Below the pieces are notes generated by a model that worked only from the letters and a program-made list of their open reading frames with translations, searched no databases and was not told the origin of the DNA. Both the position numbers and the translations under genes were made by a program. A stretch of 64,000 nucleotides of DNA, taken from Planotetraspora kaengkrachanensis. Its GTDB lineage: Bacteria; Actinomycetota; Actinomycetes; Streptosporangiales; Streptosporangiaceae. The stretch is taken from the NCBI RefSeq assembly GCF_016862895.1, contig NZ_BONV01000010.1:186001-250000 (forward strand). The letters run 5' to 3'. This document shows, in pieces, positions 26,518 to 34,928 of this stretch; within the stretch, counting starts at the first letter, position 1; every line of letters begins with the position of its first letter.

Positions 26518-26760
26518 ATGACCATGCCAATACAGAGCAATGCGGGCGATTCGGGAACCGTACGGGGAGTCGGGAATCTAGCCCTTACGGTCGCTTTGCT
26601 GCTCATCGTTCTTCATACGCAGGCGCCTCGGGACTGGTCGGCTCTCGCAATCGTCGTGCTCGCCGTGATCGGTGTCGGCCTCCGGATTGAGGCGGCGATC
26701 TCATCGATCGCAGCCGGACGCCCTGGAGCAGTCGAAGCGGAAGAAGCCCACCAGGACTAG
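26518..26760 (+). CDS. Small membrane protein
   Basis: 80 residues (78 from ATG 26524). Two hydrophobic segments (LALTVALLLIVLHT and ALAIVVLAVIGVGL) separated by a short polar turn, then a charged tail. No family recognised. Confidence 0.5.
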   Translation: MTMPIQSNAGDSGTVRGVGNLALTVALLLIVLHTQAPRDWSALAIVVLAVIGVGLRIEAAISSIAAGRPGAVEAEEAHQD

Positions 26761-26880
26761 CCTCGTCGGTCCCGCTCGACGTCGCCGACCCTCACGCCTG
26801 GAGAGGGTGCCGGAAGGGCATTCCTGCACGTGGTCGCGCGGTGGGGCATCGGTCGGAGAAACAGGTTTCGAGCGCGAAAC

Positions 26881-27198
26881 CTACATGTACATGAAGGCCA
26901 CAATGCCCATGAACATGTATCCACCGACGAACACGACCAGGCTGGCCAGCCAGAATCCGACAGCCGCTCCGAACCGGAGATATCCACGACCGTACGGCCG
27001 TGCCACATGCCGTCCGATTCCGGCACCGCCGATCAGCACCCCCACAGCCATGGCGACCATGGGCCATCGAGGCGAGGGGAACCAATCACGAAAGACCCAT
27101 GGACACAAGGCGAGCAGCCCGGCATGTAAGACCGCGAAAGCGACTGCCACCTCTTCAAGAGGAGCGCGCACAATGTGGCCCTCATCAGTGCCCATCAC
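26881..27198 (-). CDS. Three-TM small membrane protein
   Basis: 105 residues with three predicted helices (about 17-34, 46-60, 76-103). No recognised family. Lies in the accessory region with no partner gene. Confidence 0.55.
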   Translation of the reverse strand: MMGTDEGHIVRAPLEEVAVAFAVLHAGLLALCPWVFRDWFPSPRWPMVAMAVGVLIGGAGIGRHVARPYGRGYLRFGAAVGFWLASLVVFVGGYMFMGIVAFMYM

Positions 27199-27302
27199 GG
27201 CAGGATGATCTCATGCGCTCCACTCGAGATGCGCCGAATCTCTGTTAAGTCCGAGACACCCCACCATCCTGCGGCGAAGAGCCTGATTTCTCGCAACGCG
27301 CT

Positions 27303-27809
27303 TCAGTCGTCGAGCCCGACGAGCAACCCGGCGACGCCGAGCCCCGTCGTCAGGTAGTTGACGAACAAGTGATTACTCAGAGCCCACTTCGAACGGCGGT
27401 TGCGGACGAGGAACATCGCGTCATCCAGGGAGTATCCGAGGGTCAGGAGCGCCTGGACGATGACGAGACCCGACCGGTTGTAGCCGGCCTGGCAGCGAAC
27501 CAGGACCTTGCGGTCTTCCCGCACGGCTGCTGCTGCGAACTCCCCGAGTTCCACGACCTCCGCGAGCTGCCGGGATGTGAGCGGTCCGTCCGGGATCTCA
27601 CAACAGCGGTGGACGACTGCTTCAGCTGGGCCATGCCCGTCACGGCGATAAAGGCTGACGACCACATCGAATTCACTCCCGACGACCACCGGAAGCAGGC
27701 CACCGGACGAGTCGCGGTAGTGATGTCCGCCCATGAACAGACCAGGAACGATCTCGTTCCAGGGGAAGTCGGCATAGGGTGCGCCCCGGCCCTCGATGCG
27801 CATCTGCAC
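27303..27809 (-). CDS. Dual-specificity-type protein phosphatase
   Basis: 168 residues. The Cys-X5-Arg loop is present as RCQAGYNRSGLV, with an Arg in place of the usual His before the catalytic Cys. VVSLYR and LSNHLFVNYL fit the compact DSP fold. A candidate general acid Asp is in EIPDGPL. Probably dephosphorylates Ser/Thr/Tyr phosphoproteins or small phosphorylated molecules. Confidence 0.75.
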   Translation of the reverse strand: MQMRIEGRGAPYADFPWNEIVPGLFMGGHHYRDSSGGLLPVVVGSEFDVVVSLYRRDGHGPAEAVVHRCCEIPDGPLTSRQLAEVVELGEFAAAAVREDRKVLVRCQAGYNRSGLVIVQALLTLGYSLDDAMFLVRNRRSKWALSNHLFVNYLTTGLGVAGLLVGLDD

Positions 27810-28049
27810 CTCACCGTCAACATGGCCCGCCAGGTACGGACGGGCGGATCAGCATCTCCCGCGATTCACCCTACATTCGCGGCCGATCCAGATGATTTGG
27901 CGAAGGTTCAGTGGTGGTTCAGAGGTGCCACCGGCAGGGCGCGTACTTCCGGCGTCGTAGTCCGATAGGTCGTTGATCCCGGCGCGGTAGCGGCGGATCA
28001 CTTCGCTCGTGCGACGCTTCTGAACAGTCGCTGGACGACGATTTCGGTC

Positions 28050-29555
28050 ATGAGAACCCCCCTCGGCACATCCATCGGCCCCCGAACAGGCGGACGGTCA
28101 ACAGCCGGAAGCGTCGGCATCGAGCCGGGCGCCCGTCCGGGGATCATCCTCGCCGCGGTCGCCGTCGTGCAGTTCATGGTGTCGCTGGATCTGTCGGTCG
28201 TTAACGTCGGACTTCCCCAGATCGCCGCCGGCCTCGGGTTCAGCGCAGTGGGGCTGACCTGGGTGATCCACGCCTACGCGCTCACCTTCGGCGGACTGCT
28301 CCTACTGGGCGGCAAGGCCGCCGACCGATACGGTCGCAGGCGGCTCCTGCTGCTCGGGCTCGGCCTGTTCGGCCTCGCCTCGCTCGCCGGCGGCTTCGCC
28401 CAGGAACCCGGCCATCTTGTCGCCGCCCGTGCCGTACAGGGCGTCGGGGCCGCCGCGCTGGCTCCGGCCGCGTTGGCGCTGCTGGCCGCGACGTTCCCTG
28501 CGGGCAGGGCCCGCGTCCGGGCCTACGGCATCTGGAGCGCGGTGAACGCCGCCGGGGCCGCCTTCGGCGTCCTGATAGGCGGTCTGCTCACTGAGTACGC
28601 CGGTTGGCGCTGGGTGATGTTCGTGAACGTGCCGATGGCCGTGATCTCGCTGTTCATGGTCTGGTGGAGCGTCTCCGCCGGCCCGTCGACGGTGCGACGG
28701 GGCCGCCCGGACGTCCTCGGCGCCGTCCTGGCCACGGCCGGCATGACCCTGCTGGTGTTCGGCATCGTCCGCACCGACCAGTATTCGTGGACCTCGCCGG
28801 TCACCGTGACGACCCTGGCGGCCGCCGCCGCTCTGCTCATCGCGTTCATCCGCGTCGAGCGGGTCACCGCCCGCGAACCGTTGATCCGGCTCGGACTGTT
28901 CGCCAACCATTCGGTCGCCGGCGCGAACGCCTACAACATCCTGGTCGGCGCAGCCATCACCGCAGCCTCCTACTTCGCGTCCCTGTATCTGCAAAGAGTG
29001 CTCGGGGTCGGGCCGGCCCTGACCGGGATCGAGTTCCTGCCGTTCGCCCTCGGTGTGATCGTCGGCTCCGTGCTCGCCGTCAAACTCGGCTACCGTCTCG
29101 CACCGCGCACCCTTCTGGTCGTCGGTGGACTGCTCACCGCGGCCGGGTTGGCCTGGATGGGCATGATCAGCGCAGACGGCTCCTTCGCCACCGACGTCCT
29201 GGGGCCTTCGATCGTCGCCAGCATCGGCTTCGGCCTCTGCCTCGGACCGGTCGTCTCCACCGCCACCACCGGTGTCGCTTCGCACGAGACCGGCACCGCA
29301 TCGGCCCTGCTCAACAGTTCACGCCAGATCGGCGCCTCGCTCGGGCTGGCCGTCCTCGGCACCGCCGCGCACAACCGCACCGGCGAGGCCGTCACGCCCG
29401 AGGCCCTCAACGACGGGTACGCACTCGGCCTGACGCTCAGCGCCGCGCTCCTGGTCGCAGCCGTCCTCATCGCCCTCACCGTCCTGCGCGGGACCCGCCC
29501 GCCGTCACCGGCCGAGCAGACCGATGACCGCGACTTGCTTCCCGTCCAGGACTGA
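28050..29555 (+). CDS. MFS exporter, 14-TM DHA2 family
   Basis: 501 residues with 14 predicted helices. Motifs: VSLDLSVVNVGLPQIA (helix 1), GKAADRYGRRRLLLLG (2-3 loop) and AARAVQGVGAAALAPAALALL (helix 4). A drug or metabolite exporter. The N-terminal ~30 residues before the first helix are unusually long, so translation could begin later. Followed 24 bases later by a cupin gene. Confidence 0.88.
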   Translation: MRTPLGTSIGPRTGGRSTAGSVGIEPGARPGIILAAVAVVQFMVSLDLSVVNVGLPQIAAGLGFSAVGLTWVIHAYALTFGGLLLLGGKAADRYGRRRLLLLGLGLFGLASLAGGFAQEPGHLVAARAVQGVGAAALAPAALALLAATFPAGRARVRAYGIWSAVNAAGAAFGVLIGGLLTEYAGWRWVMFVNVPMAVISLFMVWWSVSAGPSTVRRGRPDVLGAVLATAGMTLLVFGIVRTDQYSWTSPVTVTTLAAAAALLIAFIRVERVTAREPLIRLGLFANHSVAGANAYNILVGAAITAASYFASLYLQRVLGVGPALTGIEFLPFALGVIVGSVLAVKLGYRLAPRTLLVVGGLLTAAGLAWMGMISADGSFATDVLGPSIVASIGFGLCLGPVVSTATTGVASHETGTASALLNSSRQIGASLGLAVLGTAAHNRTGEAVTPEALNDGYALGLTLSAALLVAAVLIALTVLRGTRPPSPAEQTDDRDLLPVQD

Positions 29556-29579
29556 ACGCCACAGGAAGGTCGCATCGAC

Positions 29580-29969
29580 ATGACCGTCACCCCGATCGAT
29601 CTCTTCTCGTCCCGCATCCGCCTTCACCAAGGCGGCAGGATTCACACCCAGAAAAGACGAATGGATTCCGACCAGGACGGTTGGCAGCTGACGGCCTTCT
29701 ACGCGAGGACCGACGCCGACGTACACGCCGACCACTGGGAGGTCCACCCCGAGGCCGAGGAGATCGTGTCGTGCCTCATCGGGAAGATACGGCTCTACCT
29801 CCGGCCGGAGCAGCCGGGACAGCAGGAGGAAGAGATCAGGCTGACGGCCGGAACGGCCGCCATCGTCCCGCGCGGCAGATGGCACCGCATCAAGCTGGAC
29901 ATTCCCAGCAACATCATGGCCGTCACCCTGCCGCGTGGCAGCCGGCTGGAGAAGCGGACCGAGGCCTAG
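29580..29969 (+). CDS. Cupin-domain protein
   Basis: 129 residues forming a single beta-barrel: VHADHWEVHPEAEEIVSCLIGKIRLYL (motif 1, with His and Glu candidate ligands) and GTAAIVPRGRWHRIKLD (motif 2). Immediately downstream of the MFS exporter, probably co-transcribed. Reaction unknown. Confidence 0.75.
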   Translation: MTVTPIDLFSSRIRLHQGGRIHTQKRRMDSDQDGWQLTAFYARTDADVHADHWEVHPEAEEIVSCLIGKIRLYLRPEQPGQQEEEIRLTAGTAAIVPRGRWHRIKLDIPSNIMAVTLPRGSRLEKRTEA

Positions 29970-30083
29970 ACAAACGGGCGTCGCGGAACCGTCCAGCACG
30001 GGCCGTCGCCACCTGGCCGCCGTCATCAGCTCGTCGCGAGAATTCCCGATGACACCATGTCTGGCGGATGCCACGCTCGTGGC

Positions 30084-30545
30084 ATGGAACGCGTCTCGAT
30101 CCGCCCAGCCCGGCTGGAGGAACTTCCGTTCCTTGATGGGCTGCTCCTGCGGTCGAAGTCGCATTGGGTGGGCGGACGCGTGGCGGACGTTCCCGCCGTG
30201 ACGCCGGAGCTCACGGCCGAGGACATCGCGTCTCGCCATGCGACGGTCGCCGAGAAGGACGGCGTCCCCATCGGTTTCTACACGCTCAACGAGCACGAGG
30301 ACTACCTGGGAATCGGCCTGTTCTTCGTTGATCGGCCGTTCATCGGCACGGGGGTCGGGCGCCTGTTGTGGAGTCACCTGGTCCAGCGCGCGGTCACCCT
30401 GGGCGCACGTCTGCTCGGCGTCGGAGCGGAGCCGCGCGCCGAGGGCTTCTACCAGCGGATGGGCATGGTCAGCCGGCACGAGTTCGATCACAACGGTGAG
30501 CGCCTGATCTGGATGACCGGCGAAATCGGCAAGGTCGTCACCTGA
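30084..30545 (+). CDS. GNAT family acetyltransferase
   Basis: 153 residues. Acetyl-CoA-binding region is LFFVDRPFIGTGVGRLLWSHLVQRAV, with the GTGVGR pyrophosphate loop. ATG 30084 (MERVSIRPARLEELPFLD) is preferred to the upstream in-frame start. Substrate unknown. Confidence 0.85.
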   Translation: MERVSIRPARLEELPFLDGLLLRSKSHWVGGRVADVPAVTPELTAEDIASRHATVAEKDGVPIGFYTLNEHEDYLGIGLFFVDRPFIGTGVGRLLWSHLVQRAVTLGARLLGVGAEPRAEGFYQRMGMVSRHEFDHNGERLIWMTGEIGKVVT

Positions 30546-30731
30546 CTTCTGCGTGTCCAGGGTGTCGGCCGGCTCGCGCGGACATCACGGGCCGCCGCAT
30601 TCAGTAACGACAGAGTCCAGCGAATCGGGGACGCCGGCGGTCGACATGACGTCGAACACTCCTTGGCTGTGACTCCGCACCCCAGCCAAGGGAGGCGGCC
30701 ATCGCCCGGGCCCGGCCGCCTCCGTTTGCGC

Positions 30732-31451
30732 TCAAGGACGTCTCAGCTTCACCGCGATGAAGCATGGCGCTTGATGAAGCTTGTCGTAGGCGGCTTCGTC
30801 GATGTCCCGAAGGCCGACCGCGGGGCGGGGTTCGATCAGTTGCTCCAGCACGAACCCGGCGGTCAGGAGCTCGCCCAAGAACGTCTCCAACGGCATCCGC
30901 TGGTAGTGGATCGCGAAACTGCCATCCGCGACAGGCAGGTCGCTCCAGTCCTGACTGAAGTACGAGTCGCCGAAGCGCCGCCAGTCGGCTGTTGGGTGAG
31001 TGGTCGATACGAGCAGCCATGCCCCCGGGCGCAGGGCGCAGCGCAGTTCATCCAGCAGTTGCGCGCGGTTCCTCACGTGATGGAGTACGAGGGCGCAGAC
31101 CGCCCCGTCGAACGACGCGTCAGCGGCGAAACCGAGTGGCTCTTCCAGATCATGGAGAAGTAGTTCTGCTTGCCCGTTCACGCGTGCTCGTGCATGGCGC
31201 AGCAACGTGGCGCTGCCCTCGATGCCGACCACCTGGGCGCCGCGGGCCGAGAGTTCGGCCGCATAGTGGCCTGCTCCACAGCCGACGTCCAGGATTCTGG
31301 CCCCGGAGACATCGCCCGCCAGTTGCAACATGGCAGGTCTGTCCGTGTAGGCGTTGTACGGGCTCGTATCCGCGTTCTTCGCGAAGAAGTCGCCGAGTGC
31401 GTCGTGATAAGCGGTCGCCCTGTGCACCGGGTCATCATGACGCGCCCACAC
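30732..31451 (-). CDS. Class I SAM-dependent methyltransferase
   Basis: 239 residues. Motif I is ILDVGCGAGHYAAEL, the acidic end of strand 2 is VVGIEGS, and FDGAVCALVLHHV follows. The C-terminal half (LVSTTHPTADWRRFGDSYF...) resembles the UbiE/Methyltransf_11 group. Substrate unknown. Confidence 0.85.
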   Translation of the reverse strand: MWARHDDPVHRATAYHDALGDFFAKNADTSPYNAYTDRPAMLQLAGDVSGARILDVGCGAGHYAAELSARGAQVVGIEGSATLLRHARARVNGQAELLLHDLEEPLGFAADASFDGAVCALVLHHVRNRAQLLDELRCALRPGAWLLVSTTHPTADWRRFGDSYFSQDWSDLPVADGSFAIHYQRMPLETFLGELLTAGFVLEQLIEPRPAVGLRDIDEAAYDKLHQAPCFIAVKLRRP

Positions 31452-31734
31452 GCCACGTCTCCATTGAGTTCCAGTTGAGACGGTGGATGGTGTTCAGGGA
31501 CGTGTCCTCCTGCAGGCTCTGCGACGGTGCGACGCTCGGTCAGTCCGCAGAACGCCGTCGCCAAGGTGGAACTGCCGCCGCTCCACCACGCGGGATCACA
31601 CGTCGCAGTTCTGATTAGCCCTTGATCGCGACCTGGGGCAAAGGCTTCATCGTCGAGCTCGAAGTCGAGGGGCGTAGGGCCCATGCATGATCAGTACCCA
31701 GCGCTCGATCTAGGATGCGACGGTGCAAATTTCC

Positions 31735-32196
31735 ATGCAGGTCCCCCACGATGAGAAACGGCTACGGCGAACACTCCGGTTCCTCCTCCGTCCGCAGCTG
31801 AAACTCATCCGCATCATGGGCGGAGTGCTGATCGTCCTCGGCCTCGTCCTGGTGGCAATGGATCCCTCGGACCCGATCGCCTACCTGGCCATGATCCTTG
31901 GACTGCTGTTCGCGGTCGCGGTCGCACCGATCGCGATGGCTCAGTCCATGCGTGCGCAGTCCGACGTCATCAAGGACGGGTTTCACGTGACTCTGGACGA
32001 CGAGTGGGTCACCGTGGTCTACCCGCTCGCTGAGTCGCGGTTTCGGTGGGCCGGCCTCGGTCGCGTCGTCGAGACCCCCGAGGTCTGGTACATCATGTTC
32101 GGCAAGTACCAGGCGGTCACGATCCCGAAGGGCTCGATGGCCGATGAGCAGCGGGCCGAGTTCGCCGCATTCGTCGACAGGTTGCAGCACGCCTGA
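31735..32196 (+). CDS. YcxB-like two-TM membrane protein
   Basis: 153 residues. Two hydrophobic segments (GGVLIVLGLVLVAM and IAYLAMILGLLFAVAVAPIAM), then a PH-like C-terminal half (LDDEWVTVVYPLAESRFRWAGLGRVVETPEVWYIMF), as in YcxB-type proteins. GTG 31723 is an alternative start. Its 3' end lies close to an integrase remnant. Confidence 0.7.
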   Translation: MQVPHDEKRLRRTLRFLLRPQLKLIRIMGGVLIVLGLVLVAMDPSDPIAYLAMILGLLFAVAVAPIAMAQSMRAQSDVIKDGFHVTLDDEWVTVVYPLAESRFRWAGLGRVVETPEVWYIMFGKYQAVTIPKGSMADEQRAEFAAFVDRLQHA

Positions 32197-32280
32197 GAGT
32201 GACGGCCATCCCATCGGATTCATAGACCAGGCGGCCTTCGCCACCCCGTTTTTCGTCGACCCACGACGGAGCAACAGAGG

Positions 32281-32487
32281 GCCGACCTGCCCAAAGGCAC
32301 CCGCTTTCACCACCTCAGGCACTTCTACGCGTCGAATCTCATCCGGGCGAACCTGAATCCGAAAGTCATCCAGACGCGTCTTGGCCACGCCACAATCGCC
32401 AAGACCATGGACACCTACGGGCACCTGTTTCCGGATGATGAAGACCTCGGTAGAGTGCCGTCGAAGCCATGGTCACCGCAGCACTGA
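32281..32487 (+). pseudogene. Tyrosine recombinase (integrase) 3' remnant, copy 1
   Basis: Only the last ~68 residues survive: LPKGTRFHHLRHFYASNLI carries the catalytic Arg, LGHATIAKTMDTYGHLF carries the His and the nucleophilic Tyr. The upstream portion is missing or out of frame. It ends 58 bases before the 31-bp rnpB repeat, the usual position for an integrase next to its attachment site. Confidence 0.8.
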
Positions 32488-32544
32488 CGGAACAGCAGCG
32501 GAACAGCAGCCTCAAGTAGCCGCATAGACACAGGTCAGAGACTT

Positions 32545-32575
32545 AACAGCGGACGAGTCGGCCTGTAGGCCGGGT
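32545..32575. repeat. Attachment-site copy of the rnpB 3' end (distal)
   Basis: 31 bases identical to 34472-34502, beginning AACAGCGGACGAG and ending GTAGGCCGGGT. The other copy is the genuine 3' end of rnpB. Sequences outside the 31 bases diverge. Read as the left junction of a ~1.9-kb insertion and, at the same time, the right junction of whatever lies to its left. Confidence 0.8.
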
Positions 32576-32715
32576 ACAAATTCCGCACCCTCCCCACCTG
32601 CACGCTTTCGCTCCACCTCCGAAGCGACCTGCGATGACGCTTCCGTTCGTTGTCTCGCCTGCCAGCACTTTCCGGTGCCATGTGCCCCCAAAGTGCCCCC
32701 GCCGGATGCATCACG

Positions 32716-33063
32716 CTACGACTGATGGCGGTGAAAGACTTCGTGTAGCCAGTGATCGAAGTACCTGCGTACAGCGTCCCTGTCCCGAGGATTCAGGGCC
32801 AGCCATTCGCGGGCGGCCCGAACCATCTCGGCCTTGGCAAGGTCTTCCTCGGCTGGCTTGAGCTCCACCCAGTCGGTGAGCTCACCCCACAAGTTGTACA
32901 TGCTGACCGCGTACGCGTACTCGCCGGTGGTGATGACCTCGATCGTGTCGCCCATGAATTGCAGCCCAACGTCGTAAGGGTCGTCCGCGCGAAGGAGCTG
33001 TCCCGCGAGCTCGCGGGTGTGCTCGAGATAGGCCGGCCAAACCTCGTCGTCTGAGCTGCTCAC
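32716..33063 (-). CDS. Hypothetical protein
   Basis: 115 residues from GTG 33063: DDEVWPAYLEHTRELAGQLL, then PYDVGLQFMGDTIEVI and DAVRRYFDHWLHEVFH. Acidic, no membrane segment, no known motif. Inside the small interval bounded by the two rnpB repeats. Confidence 0.5.
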   Translation of the reverse strand: MSSSDDEVWPAYLEHTRELAGQLLRADDPYDVGLQFMGDTIEVITTGEYAYAVSMYNLWGELTDWVELKPAEEDLAKAEMVRAAREWLALNPRDRDAVRRYFDHWLHEVFHRHQS

Positions 33064-33296
33064 GGGCCGAGAATCACACGTCGCCGTGCGCGGCCGCAAA
33101 TCCTGGTGGATCAGGTAACAGCAACAGGTGTTCGAACTGGTCTTACAGGGCCTCTACCTGCGGAGGTAGTCCACTCCCGTCCGCCAGTGTCCAGCGTCGT
33201 CCGTCGGCGTATCACGCAGTTGGTCACTCACCTTGACCTGTGCCGCGATAGCCTGCTCGCCTGATCGGCGACCAGTCACTGCGGCGAGAGGACAGG

Positions 33297-33620
33297 ATGG
33301 GCATCCGCATCAACGGGATCGTCATCGACGCCACCGATCTTGACTTGCTCGCCCGCTTCTGGAGCGAGTTACTCGACCTGGCGATCACCCGCCGAGAAGA
33401 CGGCTGGATCAGCCTTGGCCCCAACCTGGCCCTTCAATTGGTCTCAGAGCCGAAGACCGTCAAGAACCGCATTCACTGTGATCTGGTCGCCGATGACTTC
33501 ACAGCGGCGACCGCCCGAGCAGCCGAGCTCGGAGCCACCCCGGCCGGAGACATCCAGGAGAACCTCTGGCAGGTCTGGCAGGACCCGGAAGGCAACGAGT
33601 TCTGCATTTGCATGTCCTGA
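33297..33620 (+). CDS. VOC (glyoxalase-like) protein
   Basis: 107 residues: INGIVIDATDLDLLARFWSELLDL at the start and WQVWQDPEGNEFCICMS at the end, typical of the short actinobacterial VOC group. Inside the rnpB-bounded interval. Confidence 0.85.
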   Translation: MGIRINGIVIDATDLDLLARFWSELLDLAITRREDGWISLGPNLALQLVSEPKTVKNRIHCDLVADDFTAATARAAELGATPAGDIQENLWQVWQDPEGNEFCICMS

Positions 33621-34195
33621 TCAGCAGGGTGACCGTTTCCCTCGGCGTCTTGGACCGTTTCTCCGTCTCATGTCCCCTGCGAGTGTGATGTGCGCTCCCG
33701 CACGCGCGGGCCTTGTCCTGATCTCTCGTCTGCTGTCGTCCCACCGCGTAGCGGCAGCGGGCCGGCGACGGAGGGTCAAGCCTGGCCTCGCGTGTACATG
33801 TTCCCGGGTGACCTTCCTCGCGCGCTGGGTTGCCCAACGTGCACGGCCGGGCTTGACCTGGAGGAGTCGATCTGCTGGGCTCTGCCTGGGTCGATGGCAG
33901 GCGGGCGATCAGGACCTTCACCTCAGCCATCTACGGCCCGCCATGGTGCGCGGGCGTCCCCTCTCGGAGCTGGAGCGCCCCGGGGTTCGGGGCGGAGCCC
34001 CGAGGTCTTCCCCCGGCACTTCCCCGCCTCCTCACTCCCTTCCCTTCTTCCTCTCACACAGCGTCGCCTATCGGCTTCCGGGGCCTGCTCGGCTCCGTGC
34101 CTTCCCGTGGCCATGACCGTTCACCCATTGGGGAGAGACCTTCATCGGCACAAGCCGCTATGCCGTCGATCCGATGGCTCACGCCGCTTGTCGGC
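33621..34195. other. Gap before the second integrase remnant
   Basis: No gene supported. It contains a GC-rich inverted repeat around 33978-34003 (GGTTCGGGGCGGAGCCCC), a kind of palindrome seen repeatedly in actinomycete genomes, and low-complexity C/T-rich sequence at about 34017-34060. Confidence 0.5.
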
Positions 34196-34438
34196 GTTGG
34201 TGTGCGCCGCCGCCGGCGGGACCGGCCGAACGATCTGCGGCACACCTTCGCGAGTACGGCTCTGGCCGAAGGCGTTCCGATCTCCGAGGTGTCCCGATGG
34301 CTCGGCCACGAGTCGATCACCACGACGGTTGACCTCTACGGGCACCTCGTGCCGGAAGCCTTCGAACGAGCTCGTACGGCGCTCGACAACGCGTTCCGCT
34401 CCGCGCTCGATGTGCCCCCAGTATGCCGCCGATCATGA
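34196..34438 (+). pseudogene. Tyrosine recombinase 3' remnant, copy 2
   Basis: About 80 residues: PNDLRHTFASTALAEGVP (catalytic Arg), SRWLGHESITTTVDLYGHLV (His and Tyr). It ends 33 bases before the rnpB copy of the attachment repeat. Sequence differs clearly from the first remnant, so the two come from different integrases. No upstream catalytic half. Confidence 0.75.
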
Positions 34439-34471
34439 ATGAGGCGGGAAGAACCCCCAGCCCAGGCGGGG

Positions 34472-34502
34472 AAACAGCGGACGAGTCGGCCTGTAGGCCG
34501 GG
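34472..34502. repeat. Attachment-site copy at the rnpB 3' end (proximal)
   Basis: 31 bases identical to 32545-32575. It coincides with the 3' strand of the rnpB P1 helix, so insertion here keeps the RNA intact by regenerating its end. Confidence 0.8.
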
Positions 34503-34870
34503 TTCTGTGATCAGCCGGAGCCGATCGGCGGCCATCCATCTAGGACCGCCGTTGCCGGCGGCCTCAAGCGGTCTACCCGCGCGGCTCGGGCGAGCAGCCC
34601 TCGAACGTCGCGCGCGGAACGCCTCCTAGGAGGCGCCCCTTCTTGACCTTGCTCCGGGTGGGGTTTACCTAGCCGCCCACGTCGCCGTGGGCGCTGGTGG
34701 TCTCTTACACCACCCTTTCACCCTTACCCCCGAAGGGGCGGTCTGCTCTCTGTGGCACTGTCCCGCGGGTCACCCCGGGTCGGCGTTACCGACCACCCTG
34801 CTCTGTGGAGCCCGGACCTTCCTCGGCGGGGCCCGAAAGCCCCGACGCGGCCGCCCGGCCGACTCGTCCG
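34478..34870 (-). ncRNA. rnpB: RNase P RNA (bacterial type A)
   Basis: On the minus strand the conserved P4 5' strand reads GAGGAAGGTCCGGGCTCC followed by ACAGAGCAGGGTG (about 34797-34827). The 3' strand CCCGGCCTACAGG is at about 34490-34502. P1 is closed by GACGAGTCGGCC at the 5' end pairing with GGCCGACTCGTC at the 3' end. The processed RNA is the catalytic subunit for tRNA 5' maturation. Exact ends are not determined. Downstream of its 3' end lie integrase remnants, so it has served as an integration site. Confidence 0.95.
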
Positions 34871-34928
34871 CCGTACTCACAAGCCTAGCGGGTCGGCCGG
34901 ATCTCCCCCGCCACAGCGGCCTCCCGGC

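Noticed and set aside
31452-31722. Short minus-strand reading frame before the methyltransferase
   Set aside because: No family resemblance, no ribosome-binding site and an overlap with the methyltransferase in another frame.
33978-34003. Inverted repeat as an insertion-sequence end
   Set aside because: No transposase or target duplication; it resembles common dispersed GC-rich actinomycete palindromes.
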